DNA from: Blastomussa wellsi
Taxonomy: Eukaryota > Cnidaria > Anthozoa > Scleractinia > Plerogyridae
Direction: 5' to 3'
DNA length: 64,000 nt
NCBI GenBank assembly: GCA_947652115.1
Contig: OX393570.1
Location: forward strand, 16,772,054 to 16,836,053
The position numbers were made by a program, and so were the translations under genes. Below, in pieces: positions 47,913 to 61,234 of this stretch (position 1 is the first letter of the stretch; every line of letters begins with the position of its first letter). The notes under the pieces were generated by a model. It was not told the origin of the DNA. It did not search any database and saw only the letters and a list, made by a program, of their open reading frames with translations.

Positions 47913-48303
47913 CATATACAAATCTACAAGAAGTGGCCAAGTCTTGTTAAAAATTATTGTCAGTGTAATGAAGCTTTAAGAGGAGTGATATCACTTTGAT
48001 ACCAACAGGAGCTTCAGATTTTAACTTGAAGAAGTCAGGCTGACCTTTTCAAGTTTTCCCCTTGTGGCTCCCGCTTCTTCCAAAAAATTGCTTTCATAAT
48101 TTCCTCTTGATGTTCTAGGAGGCATTTCCAGTATGAGAGAAACTATTTCAGTCACTCTCATTGACTTATTAACAAATAAGCCCGAAAATCTCCGTGATAG
48201 CGTCCCTTTAATTAATCGCATGATTAAAGAAAGAATTTGACTCTTCTCTGTATCATTATATTTTATTATTCAAAGTGAAATTAAGTTTATTTTTAACATA
48301 TAG

Positions 48304-51300
48304 GTTCAGCAAAAGGCAATATTCCCCAGGCTCGCTCAGCCACACGCCTCAATCAAGTCTCATTATGACGTAGTGGTTGTAGGCTCTGGTTATGGCGCAT
48401 CTATCGCCGCCAGTCGCTGCGCACGTGCAAGCCAGGCTGTGTGCGTTCTGGAACGCGGCAAAGAGTGGCTGCCAGGAGAGTTCCCTGAGACTTTTGGAGC
48501 CGCATCTAACCAGACACAGGTTACATTTGGCGGGAAAGGAAGGAAGATAGGTATGGCTTAACAAAAGCTATCAACTTAATAGAACCTATCGAAGCCAAAG
48601 CAAACCACTAAGAGAGGGTACAAGATAGGAATACGTAATAATTATGATTTGCAGAGCCCCAGCAATGCGAATTACATATGTAAACGATTTTGTGGTGATA
48701 GTAGAAAATTGAAACACATCCTCGGATCTCGAATTACGTACGCACATCGTGAAAGTAGATCTTTTAAATTAGAGAAGAGGGTGGGATGGATCATTTACCC
48801 TCCTTCTTTCGTGTTCTCCTGTCACTTTTTTTACTTTTTCGCATACGTGCGGTTGGAAACAAATTATCACGGTTTTCTATTTTCTTTAGTCGTGGAAGTA
48901 ATATCTGAATAAGAAATGCCAATTCCCTGAGATTGTTTTTATTGTTAGGTTTTTGCAGTTGTTGTTAGTTTTGCGTGTCCATGAACACCCAATTAGCCTC
49001 TTATGTAACCGGTTTCGGTTCTTACTCAAACAATCAATTAAAATGCAATCCAAACTCATTTTATTGAAAGGTAGTAACTTTGCAGAACCTACTCTGCAAT
49101 TCTCGATAAACTCAATTTTCTCTTTGGCACACTCGTCCAAAAATAATTAATGGATATAGAATACTGATTTAATCTATTCAGGAGAGCCATCTAACTTGTA
49201 CGAATTCATTGTTACTGATGACCTCACCGTGGTCCAAGGGTGCGGTCTTGGCGGGACCTCTCTCATCAATGCGAATGTGGGACTAGATGTGGAGCCTAAG
49301 GTGTTCCAGGACCTATCATGGCCGAACGAAATCAGGGACGACATGGATAAGCTGATGAATATCGATAGACAGCACTTTGTAGACATGATTAAACCCACGC
49401 CATATCCCGATAGTTATCCCACTTTGCATAAAATGGAGCGGATGAAGGATGGTCTTAGCGAATTTGACATCGAAGACCTAGACAAGATGTTTTATAAAAC
49501 GCCACTTTACGTAACGTTCCAGGATACACCATCCAATCATGTTGGAGTTCCTCAGCCCAAATGTACAGGGTGTGGAAATTGTTGTGGGGGCTGTAATGTT
49601 GGCGCCAAAAACACGTTAAACATGAATTACCTGCCTGACGCAAAAGCACATGGAGCTGAGATGTTCACCGAGGTCTGTAATGAAAAGCTGATACTACAAA
49701 AAAAGTATACACAAATAATTTAAGAGACTAGATGATTGGTTCAGCAAACTTGTCAATTGTCAGATTTATGTTAATAAACATTTCTTAAAAGGGTAGGGAG
49801 ATTTCTCACGGTTGTGCACGATATCCCCAGTTTTATTAAGGTGCCAATCATCGGCCGCCAAAAATAGCAGTTTGAAATACCGTATACGGATCCCCAACTG
49901 GAACGATATTTCTTAATTCTTAAAGTGTATATGACATGAAAAATGTTTTCTTCTTATTTGAAAGGCCTTTCAAAATTCAGAAGAATGGCGTGTTCCTTTT
50001 TTAAATATCATTTTTCGTTTTAGAGATATTGACATTTTTCTATTATGCAAATTAGATCAGTGATGATGTCAGCTGGTTTGAACTAAAAAATGGTAAAATA
50101 CTAAATAAACAATATCTCTAAAACTATTGATGCAGTGTTCTTGAAACTTGGCACCACAAATGTGCATCCCTAAAGAAAGAAAATGGTACCCTTAGAATTG
50201 TTACCATGGCAACTCTTTCAGCTCCAGTCTCTCTCTGTCACAAAACCAAATATCACCATTTGCAACGTCTAAAGTGAGACAAAGGGTCCTACTTGGAACA
50301 GACATAGTTCCCATGTTCTCTCAATTACCATCATTGGATTGGCTGCGGTAGATGATTCTTGGTTTAAGCAAAAACTGGGAATTTCAGTCTTTATTATGAC
50401 AGTACTAGCTGCAAACCTGTTGTCAAAGTAACAGCACTGATGGTATCATTTTGTTTCTTTTGTGATGCACATTTGTGGTGCCAAGTTTCAAGAACACTGC
50501 TTCAACAGTTTTAGAGATATTGCTTATTCAGTATTTTACCATTTTTTAGTTCAAACCAGCTGACATCATCACTGATCTAATTTGCATAATAGAAAAATGT
50601 CAATATCTCTAAAACGAAAAAAGATATTTCAAAAAGAAGAACGCCATTCTTCTGAATTTTGAAAGGCCTTTCAAATAAGAAGAAAATATTTTTCATGTCA
50701 TATACACTTTAAATAATCTAGTATTGAAATATTATAGTCACTTTCTATTGATATATAACGAGTCTTTATTTACTAGAAGATGGGTATCCATGTTCTATAA
50801 GAAAATAATGCCCGCTTGAGGTCTAGAAAAGCTGCCAGTGGATGCCCGAGCCGTTAAAGTAAATCAGAGCAGTTGTTTGTTTGTTTAAAGGAGCTACGTC
50901 ATCGTTCGTGCACTTTGAAATTTTTAGCCTAAATTTCGTCACTTCCAATCCGTTTCAACCTTCTCCATCCTCAGCCATCCTTGCTACTTTTTGGTTTAGT
51001 ATATATATCGCCTCTTTGTTCTTCTTCTTCCTTAGTAAACTATTAATTTTAGGTTTCCAAAATGTTAAAATGAAAAAAAAAAAACTATCTATGGTACATA
51101 AAAGGGGAGTGGAGGGTGGGAAAAATATGTCTGCTAGGAGATATACTCGGCGTGATGATGAAAGTAAGAGGTATCCTCGTCAATGCGGCCAGTACTTTAT
51201 ACTGGGCTACCGATTATGGGCTCGTTAACATAATTAGGTACTATATGTGTTACATGACAGACCACCTTCAGATTCACAAATATACAGAGTGCAATAGATT

Positions 51301-53418
51301 AATGCATCGACTTAATAAAAACCAGCCCTGGCAGATGCCTGATGCTTGGTTTTCTTTCCAAATTTAAAACAACCATCAACGGTACGAAACCGCTGCTGAC
51401 ATTTCTTAAATTTTCCTTTCAGGTAGAAGTAACAGCAGTTCTGAAGTCTCACAATTCCTCTGATTGGATTGTCAATTACAAACGACTTGTTCCTGGAAGT
51501 TTTGATCTCGAAGAACAGAGTGTCAGTTGTACTTATGTCATCCTAGGTGCTGGCGCAATAGGTTCCACGAAGATACTCCTTCGTTCAAAGGAACGTGGTC
51601 TTGATGTGTCAGATGAAATTGGAAAGCGCTTCTCAACGAACGGTGATGTGCTAGGATTTAGCTATAACGGGGACAAAACGGCCAACTCTGTCGGGGTTGA
51701 GAGCAAGAACATGGCTTCTTCCGAACCTCCTGGTCCTTGCATCACATCCATAATGGACTTTCGTAAAATTAACGGAGGCAGTTTTGAGAACAACTTTGTC
51801 ATCGAGGACGGAACGCCTCCGTCGACGTTGTCTGTACCATTTTCGGTTGGTGTTAGCTTTAGCGCAAAGCTTATTGGAGTTGATAAGTACCCTTCGAATG
51901 AACTCCTCGAGAAAACATTTCAGGTGTGTAAACCTAACTATTCACATTATTTAAGTCCGGATCAAAACCAGAACTGGATATATGATTTCCTGTAGTCTGA
52001 TTGGTTCATACTAAACCAAAACATTGCTTTGACCGCGAAAGAACTAAGCTCGAGTGCAATGTCGAGTGAAAAATTATGTCGGTCATGTCGACGGTCATGT
52101 CCAGATGTGGGTGCAATCGATATTGATCGACCATTAGATGCCTAAAACTCCTGGATAATTTAAAACACTACTTGTGACGTTTCCCTGATTTTTTTCTCTG
52201 TAACACTACAGTTTTACTTCCCGGCAATTTATCGAACTCCCCGATAATTCAAGCCAATTGTCTTGTCACCTGAGTTAATTTTCCATCGATCGAATAGCTT
52301 GCGCTTTTAATTATTAATAATTATAAATTAATAATTAATTATTTTAATAAATTATGTTAAAAAATTTATTAAATTTAAATTTTATTCTTTAGGAACTACA
52401 GGGCAAAGGAGTCGACAATACCCTTTCATTTTTGTGTATGAGTCATGACAGTGCGTCTGGAGTTATTTCTTTCGAAAGCAAAATCGACAACATTGACATC
52501 ACTTGGGATAGAGTAGGCTTTGAAAAAGGTTTTGAAAATGTAAATGAAGCTTTAGAAAAAATAGCACGAGGTCTTGGCGGAACGTTTGTGAAGAACCCGG
52601 TGTGGGTGCAGTCTCTGGGACGAGGCGTCATATCCGCACACCCCCTGGGAGGCTGTCCCATGGGAGAATCTGGACGAACAGCTGTGGTGAACCATGCAGG
52701 ACAAGTATTTGATGGTAAAACAGTTCTATTCATGGAAATTGATTTACAAGTCTAACTGCCTCAACCAGAATGTTGTGAACTCTCAAATGCTATAGATCTT
52801 CCAGAAAGGTTTACATGGAATGCATGCTAGAGCAAGGGTAACTAACAGTCGTCCTATGACTACTAGTGCTCGTAGTATTCTCACCTTGATTATGGGGGAC
52901 TGAATAAGCACATCTCTAATGTCCGCTTATAAATCTGTGATCTTAGGCTATGTTTACAAGGGACCGGTTCCAAACGACGAAAACAGGGCCGGATAGCTAT
53001 AGGCTTTTTGTTTGCACGGGACCGTTTTTGGAACCGGTCCGGAACGGATCCAAAACTGGACCTGTTGATTGGCAGGTCCAGAAGCCTTTCCGGTCCTGAT
53101 CTGTTCGGGTTCCGGTCCGGTCCCGGGTAAACGTAGCCTTGGTCACTGTTGTCTGCTTTAATCAGGCTTGAATTTTGACAGTCGTATCTGCCAAATGGGT
53201 TTCCACGACGATACATATTTTTCCTTTTCCTTTTTTCACACTGTTAGGTGAGACGGATGAGCTACTGGACGGACTTTATGTCATGGACGGAGCAATTCTT
53301 CCTCGAGCAGTTGGAGTCAACCCTTCGCTCACTATCGCCTGCCTTGCAGAGCGTTGCATGCGCCTTCTGGCGGAAAGAGAAGGGTGGCGTATTGACTACG
53401 ACACATTCATACCACTAG
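48304..53418 (+). CDS. GMC (cholesterol-oxidase-like) FAD oxidoreductase part
   Basis: Five exons, residues 1-577. The dinucleotide fold begins YDVVVVGSGYGAS (GxGxxA at 27-33) and continues to VLERGKEW. The second FAD-contact block is VVQGCGLGGTSLINANVGL. The C-terminal GMC signature has the active-site His in SAHPLGGCPMGESGRT (His496) and the paired Asn in DGAILPRAVGVNPSLTIACL (Asn545). VILGAGAIGSTKILLRSKER is the usual substrate-domain motif. The family oxidises alcohols with FAD and O2; the HPLGGC form is closest to the cholesterol oxidase branch rather than choline dehydrogenase. An inserted CTGCGNCCGGC (210-220) has ferredoxin-like spacing. Substrate unknown. Confidence 0.88.
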
Positions 53419-56400
53419 GTGAGATATTTTCTAACCATTAGCAAAGCCGTTAGTACCATTTATCCTTGAACGAAGAGCCTCAGAATGGACCTTTTGTAAA
53501 AAGAATAGTCATATGGTATCCTGGCTAAATGATAAGCTTCAATCTGGGACATACAAACAAGAGAAAAGTGATTAATGCTTGACTGTCGGAGTCAATGCAT
53601 CATGGTAACATTTTAGTAGATTTTGGTAGCAAAGGCCCATTGAAATTGTGAAATCCCTTCTGTTAATTTCAGAGCTTATATGGAAACCTCATGAAGGGCC
53701 GGTATTGATGAGGCGACCTTATAATTCTTATGGATAGAGCCCATAAGGATTTTGGAGATTTAATAAGTCACTGTTCAAATAAGTTAGATATGAGCTGATA
53801 TGCAGACATGAAAGTTGTATGTTATGGAGTTATCTGTTTTTTTACAGACAGCTGACATAGATAACTACTTAAATAAATTATCTAACTAAATTTCAAAAGA
53901 AGGGCAATGTGGTCACATGTGTGAAATCCCTCCAGGTCTACAACCTTTATACAAATCTACGTTTTGATATAATAGATCAAACACGAGAGACAGTGTTTCA
54001 TCGGGATATCCAAACACCGAAAAGAAATCGAGATGAAAATACGACGCGGAGCGGATTATTTTTAACGACCTTCGAGGTGTTTGGATGGTCGATGAAACAC
54101 TGCCTCGAGTGTTTGATATATCTTCTCAATCTAAACAACAAATTAGGAGTAAACGGCGACATAAAATTGTCAAAATCTATGCTAATTAAGATCGGGTATC
54201 CAAACCTCCTTCACGGTTATGATTTTCTTTGTTTTAACTCGATGAATTATTAATGAGTTTGAGATTAACTGTAATGAATGGCATTAACATTAACACAGCT
54301 ATTTTCCTACAGACAGGGTTACCTTTGCAGAGAGAAAGCCTGGTGTTCGTTTCACTGAAAAAATGGTTGGAACATTTAGTCACACAAAGAACAAAAACGA
54401 GGAAACGCCTTGTGAATTCACCGTGACCATAGAGTCTAATGATGTGGAGAAAATGATTGAATGTGACCCAGCTCACGTCGCCCAAATAAGCGGCACGGTT
54501 TCTTGTCCAGCGCTTTCGACCGCAGCAATGACAATCTCTGCAGGTAACATTAAGCTCAGAATATTTGCTGAGGGGGAAGTGGATTTTTGCGAAGCAACAG
54601 AGCGTATGCAAAGGAAATAATAACACTGGTCTAATCCCTGGCGATAACACTGGTCTAATCCCTACCCTTTAATCTTTGACATCCGTGTTCCCATTGGTGG
54701 ATTTTGTTAAATTATATATTAAGTAAACTTGTTTACACGATAGCTAGAGGTATGTACGATGATGATGTCATGATGTCAAAATATGCTCGGATCAGAGAAT
54801 CTGAGTTCGAACGGAAACACCATCGTAACTCTGTTAATTGCCTTAAAAATACTTTGTGGAGCACGAACTTATAAAAATAAAATTGCAACGCGATGCAAAG
54901 ACAGACAAAAACATGTTGCAGTGGTCGACAGATTGACAATCGGATTCCCACATATTCGCTCCTTTCCAACCTGCCCTTGTTAGATTATCGATATCTTAGC
55001 CTTACTAAGCCTTTTTATTGCAGGTCATTTTCAGTTCTTAAGCCAAAGCACCGAACACATAGACACTAAGGAGATGGTTTACAAAATGGTCCTTACAGAA
55101 AGTCCTGGCAGAACATTTTCCTTTCGTGGTATAAAGTACGTCAAGAATAACTCGTTTGGAGAGACCGGGCTCGACGATACAACGACCTTGTTCGTTACGG
55201 TTTATCGAGGAAAGAACTTTTCTGGGAAACCTGTGGGATACGCCAAACTTTTTGTTACACTTCCCAATTTCATGAAACAGCTGGCGGCGACCGAAATTAC
55301 TCATACGGACAGCAAAGCTGAAAAGTTAAAGTGGATATCACGTTTTGTTGCTTTCTTTGCTGGTAGTCTCTTAGACGTTTACAGCCCTGTTACAACAAAG
55401 AAGGGTCGCTTTGACCTTAACGCACCGCCGAGGATAAAAAGACCCCTCAGACTGAATGGGATACATCCAAAAGTCTATAAATGTATCACTAAAGATAAGG
55501 TAACGCTAGTTTATCCTAAGAAACATTTTAAGAGTAGCGACAGAAGCATAGCTACACAAGAATGAACCCATCCACTTTCCTTTCGTAGTGCTCGTGAAAA
55601 ATCGCTTCGGCATTTTTTCTGGGTAACATGTTACGTGCGCGAAAACATCGATTCGCCTTATGTTTTCGAGTTCTGTGTAACCGATATGTTGAGGGAAGTG
55701 CCTATGCGAGTGTTTTCAAGTTTAACAACGAAAAGAAACGTTTTGAGAGAGCCAAAGTAAACTCCAGATGCTTCTACTGGTTTCCGGCCGCCATGTTGGA
55801 GAGGGGCTCCAACATGGCATCTCCATACTAAACACTATAATTTTCAGTAATACACTTTGTCGAATAACTCGAGTTCGGAATATCGAACATCCTGAAACTT
55901 TGGCACGTTGTTTATTTATTACTCTTCTGCGATATTTCAATTTCTTGACTCAATTTAGTGAATGGTAACCGATTTTGTTTCTTACGTGCGTGAAACTTGA
56001 GTGATACTTGCGTGACGTGAAACACACAAAATACGAAGAGTGTTCTATCAAACACAAATACAGAATTCGAAATAACCAGCTTTCATCCCCATTATAGTTT
56101 GAACTGCGCTTGACTCGCTTTGAAGGAGGGAAAAAAGGACCCGTGGTATTGTTCCACGGAATCGGGGTGAGCAGTGGAATTTTCAGCTTGGACACGATTG
56201 AAACCAATCTTGTGGAATTCCTTGTGGAACACAGGTATCATGTAGCGACAGAGTGGCTTATAAAATTTCCTTATCATGGTTTTTTTGTATATCTATGGGG
56301 GTGAAAGGTATAATCAGAGCCAATTCGCTATTAACGTTAGTCAAAATATGTAATAGCTGTCATACGCTTATTACCCATACTATAAGTAATGGACTGAGTC

Positions 56401-59400
56401 GAAGAGAGTTGCATCCCTCTGTCATCCCGTTTAATTTTGGCAACAGGGTGGGTGTCTGGAATTACTTTACTATAGTTTAAACACGTTACAACTGCCATTT
56501 TTGGCGCAAAATAAACAACCAATGTAAAGCGTATACAGATGATTTTTTGTCACACTATCTTCACTGGGCTCACGGCACACACAATCATATACAATTTCAT
56601 CGATATCTCAATTGTTACTTATTTTAAAGTTTTCGAACCTAGATAATTTGTGTTATTAAAGGCTGATTTTTTCCCAACTATTTTCTTCGGGACCAGTAGA
56701 CGATCAGTTACCTGAAATGTGTTTTTCTCTTTTAAAGTTTCAAAGCGATGAATCGCTTCGCTGTTTTTATTTTTTCATATTAATGAAGATGCCCATCCCT
56801 TGGACATTGTTCTTACTTATTTTAGATATGACGTGTGGCTCGTTGATTGGCGGGTGTCATGTGATCTTCAATGGGCTGTGTACCAGGACTACTCACTGGA
56901 CGACTGCGCTGCGTTCGATTACCCAGCAGCCATCGATAAAGTCCTTGAAATCACCCAACAGGTATATTCTTCATGTTCCCAGGTTAATGCCAATCATATA
57001 AATTCTAAGCCGTCAAATTTAAATTAATTTCTCGTTAATTATGAGTTCTACACTTCTAATCTTTAATTTTCAAAATCACTGTTGCGTAAACAAGAATGAA
57101 ATTAAATATGGAGTATTCATACGAAATGAGATAAGCTTTCAAATTAAAAGGTTGGTTCTTGAAGGTTCCTTTTCTTGTATTTCAGTCGATACAATGGCCT
57201 GTTATATAATTAGTCAGGACTGAAGATGCGTCTTTAACGCAGATGTACTATGAACTATGTACTATGCACTATGCACTATGCACTATGCACTATGCACTAT
57301 GCACTATGCACTATGCACTATGCACTATGCACTATGCACTATGCACTATGCACTATGCACTATGCACTATGCACTATGCACTATGCACTATGCACTATGC
57401 ACTATGCATCATGCACTATGCACTATGTATTATGTGCTATGTACCTCAGCTGGAGGTCAGTTCTTGACATACAGACATAATCCTCCTCTACGCTGTGTGG
57501 CGCAATTTATGACGTTTTCTTTTAGAAAAATCAAGAAAAACCTCTGGGACCAGGGTACGAACATGGCGAGTTCGCCTGTTTATTAGGACGGCAAAATTTG
57601 AATATCTTCTTGGCGTATTTTCTTCATTTTTTCTCTTCATTCTTTCTTGCACTTTTTAAACAACGACAAAAACGGCAACCCGAACTGGTCACAGAGCAAA
57701 GAAGCGAAAACTAAATAAACACACATACTATTTTCTTTGTAGAAAACCGTCCAAGTGTTTGCTCACTGTGGTGGATCTTTGGTGTTTTTTGCCTCGCTCC
57801 TATCCGGTGCACTTGAGGGAAAAATAAGAAACCTGGTCTGCAGTCAGGTGGCTGCAAACCCCATACCAGCTCAGTTTAACAAACTGAAAGCGGGACTCTT
57901 TCTCCCAGGCACAGCCGAAGCACTCGGCGTAGATGGAATCACGGTGGATACCGACGACTTTGCCTCATTAACTGACAAACTTTTCAACAGCTTCGCGAAT
58001 GGTGTCACCAAGATATTTTTGCCTTATGACGAGTTATGCCGTAACCCAGTTTGCCACAGGTAGGGGCTAAAATAATCGATTAGTATCAATTAACTCTAAC
58101 AGTTATTATCACGATGCGTTTGATATAGGAGCAATGTCGCACCTGAATCGATCGTGGGTTGGAAAGTTATCAGGAATACCCACGTCCCCGACGACATTTT
58201 GAGCCAAGATCTTGGAATGTCGTTGTCACGTGTTGGGTCCGTTTTCCTACTTTAAAAAATGCAAAGTATTTCTTTGAACTTAAACAGTTTATTCTGGGAA
58301 CGAAAATTTTATTATCCTTTAGAAAATAGTAATTGGCGTATTCACGTACCCAAAACACCTTTATAGTCCTTTATCTTTCCGACTGAACAACAGGCATTAC
58401 ATTTGTTATATCACGAAAATTCTAGGTAACATTTCACAAAAGACAATTTGTGGGGATTACAGGCTTTTCGAGCAGATATTTCTCTGAAATGTTTTGTTGG
58501 CTGCCTGCGATGTTACCTATGTTGAGAGGAAAACTAAAAAGGCCCAGGTAAACTGCGTTTCATTTCAATCCTGTTAACTTTCTATTTAATTTATGCAATT
58601 TTCAGAGTTACATTCACCTACGGCCTGTTGTGGGAACACGAGAATCTAAATCCTCTCACACACGATTCTTTGCACGAGTTCTTTGGTTATGTGACAACCA
58701 AGGTAGTGAAACAGCTTAGCTTGACGATGAAGAAACGGAAGCTGGTTTCTGCTGCAGGTAAAGATATCTACTTGCCAGATGCGGAGAAGAAAGATCGCCT
58801 TAATTCCGAAAACTACAAGAAGCATATCAGGAGACTGAACATACCCATATGTTTCATTGTTGGTGAGTAGTAGTAAGTGCGCTGTAATACGGTCCGGCGG
58901 TGGGTTGGCGGGAATTCGAATCCAGCTTCCAGTTTTGAGACTTTCCAGATCATTTTTTGGACTGTGTCCCCGGAGGGGGGTGGGGGATTCCCCTATATTT
59001 GGTATATAGGTATGTGCCACCCCAAAGGGTATGGATTTTGAGCCGTTTTGGTCTGAAAACGAGTATAGATTTTGAAATTGGGTATGGTTTTTGGGGGAAC
59101 ATTTACGAAAACTTATAAACATATTTTTCTTTCCAGTAACTGGGACGAGTAACTGATGAGAGAGAAAGAGAAATAGATAAAATATATCATTCCAGCTAAA
59201 TTTTGCCTAGCGGGTGTAAAACGGGTGTATATTTTCAAGGTCAAGTCTGAAAACGGGTATGGATTTTTAAAGTCTTTATAAGGTTCGCCGCATACAGCGA
59301 AAAGCATCAAAAGCATGCCAATAAAGCTTAATTAATCTAAATTTATTTTGCATTCAAAATGGATGGACTTAACACACACTTTTAAATATGTTCAGTTTGA

Positions 59401-61202
59401 AGAAGAAGTGAAAAATTCAAAGGACCTCGAACGTTAATGCTGCTAGCTTAGGTAGGATAATAAGGACGAAACAGCTGAGTGTCCGACTGTTTGGGTTTCG
59501 TGTTGGCGTCTAGCAAAGTCAACCTTTTTAACTAGAATCAGCCTTGCAGTTTATTTTTATGTGGCTACTAACTTTGCCTTTTCGTAGGCGAGAAGAACAG
59601 TTGCTATTTGCCTGAAAGCACCTTTAAAACGTTCAACCTTGCTAAAGAGGCACACCCCACACAAGAGTACACATGGATCCAGATTCCAGACTATGGCCAC
59701 CTGGATTGCATTTACGGCAAGGCTGCAGTTCACGACGTTTTTCCTTATATCTTGAAAGCGTTGGATGCGCATGCCCAGGATGATCTGTTCTTAGATGAAA
59801 AAGCATGCAAGTCTGTAAAGGACGCGGTGGTATCCCTGAAGTCTAAAGTTTGTAAGTAATTTTGCACTCCATTTACTAACCTGAGTATCAGGACTTCCTA
59901 AGGGGAGGGGGTGGGGGAAGGAGAAGGGGGAAATTTAAATGAAAACCTGACACAAACCTTTTCATTGGCTCTTGACGAACGTCCAAATTCTGGACGTTGC
60001 GCAGAGTGGATAATACACAGTGCTGCTTGACGTCACACCACCGGAAATGGAAATTTTCGTTCTTGTTGCGATAAGCTCTCAGTAGACGCGATTACGAACG
60101 TTCCCGTCATATCTTTCTGTGGATTTTATGTGTATTGATGGAACGCGACGACTTCAAAAAGATTCAAATTCTTTCCTGGAATTGAAATTAACAGCGGACA
60201 CGAGTTCCTAGAAAGCCAGCTCAAACAAGAATGACACGCGATCGCCTAAAAATGGATGCTTGGGAAGGCTGCAATAAAAACTCTTATGTTAGGCTTTTCT
60301 TCCTTTCTCTTTTTCCGTCGTTTCCCCTTGCGAAAAGCCTGTTACTAAGGCTTTCATTTACAATAAACATGTGCAAAAACAGATCCTAAAAATAAAACCA
60401 ACAAAAGAAATAGCTATCAGACATGATAATGTTATCGATTTGATGATGACGCGTTTCGGCGTCCTCATGACACCATCATCAGGTCAAAATATCATATTCA
60501 ACAGATAACAAGAATATTAATGTTCAAGTTCAAGTTCTTAGACCCTTGAGGCTAGGTGAAGAGTTTTGCTTTTATCGAGTCACTTTGAATATTTAGACAC
60601 GGTTTGTGCTCGCGAATAAGGAGCATTTCGTACAGAAGACAGTCAAATTTGCCGGAGCATTTCTTAAGAATATGAAACATATTAGATGGTATTTTTCTTG
60701 ATGGGTGTTGACTTTGGCTGTGATTGAATATTGATCCAGATCTTTTATGCTCATCGATTCGTTGGTAAAGATGCCAACACGTGTAACCAACATAGCTGGC
60801 ATCACACCAGCCACATTCAAATTTGTAAACTACTGATTGTTCGTTGATCTACACGGGCTTGATTTCTTTATGTTTGAGATCTTCTCCAACTTTTCGAGAA
60901 ATAAAGACTGGGCATAAGTCGATGTTTAACAGCTCACCAAGATCCTTCAACTGTTTTCGCACCGAGTCAGCTGATTTTTGTTCCTTGAATGGTAGAACGA
61001 TTCGTACTGATTGCAGGTCAGGTGTAGAATTGCGTGGAGGTGCTGGTGTTTGTTTGGATGTAATAAAATTGGAGATCATAGAATGAATAAGGTAAGCATG
61101 CAAAGCGAAACACGCAAACAAACCGAAAACGAACGAAGTCGTGAGGCAAAAAAAAAAACACAAAATGCACAAAGAAAATGTTCATTGTGTATAACGAAGT
61201 TT

Positions 61203-61234
<32 letters not shown>

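Larger units (their letters stand above)
39732..48303. other. Gene-poor, repeat-rich stretch upstream of the fusion-enzyme gene
   Basis: No coding exon is firmly supported. It holds a segmental duplication (40678/44165) with possible small first exons, TTAA-type MITEs, a LINE end and short tandem arrays. 41460-41640 and 46550-46925 are degenerate arrays of CGGGATTCGGGA-like and AAATCCG-like words. The first coding exon of the gene starting at 48304 should lie at the 3' end of this stretch but was not recognised. Confidence 0.35.

Noticed and set aside
57243..57586. Three overlapping ORFs of a cyclic heptapeptide
   Set aside because: All three frames are open only because the 7-bp unit lacks stops; the array lies in an intron of a well-supported gene.
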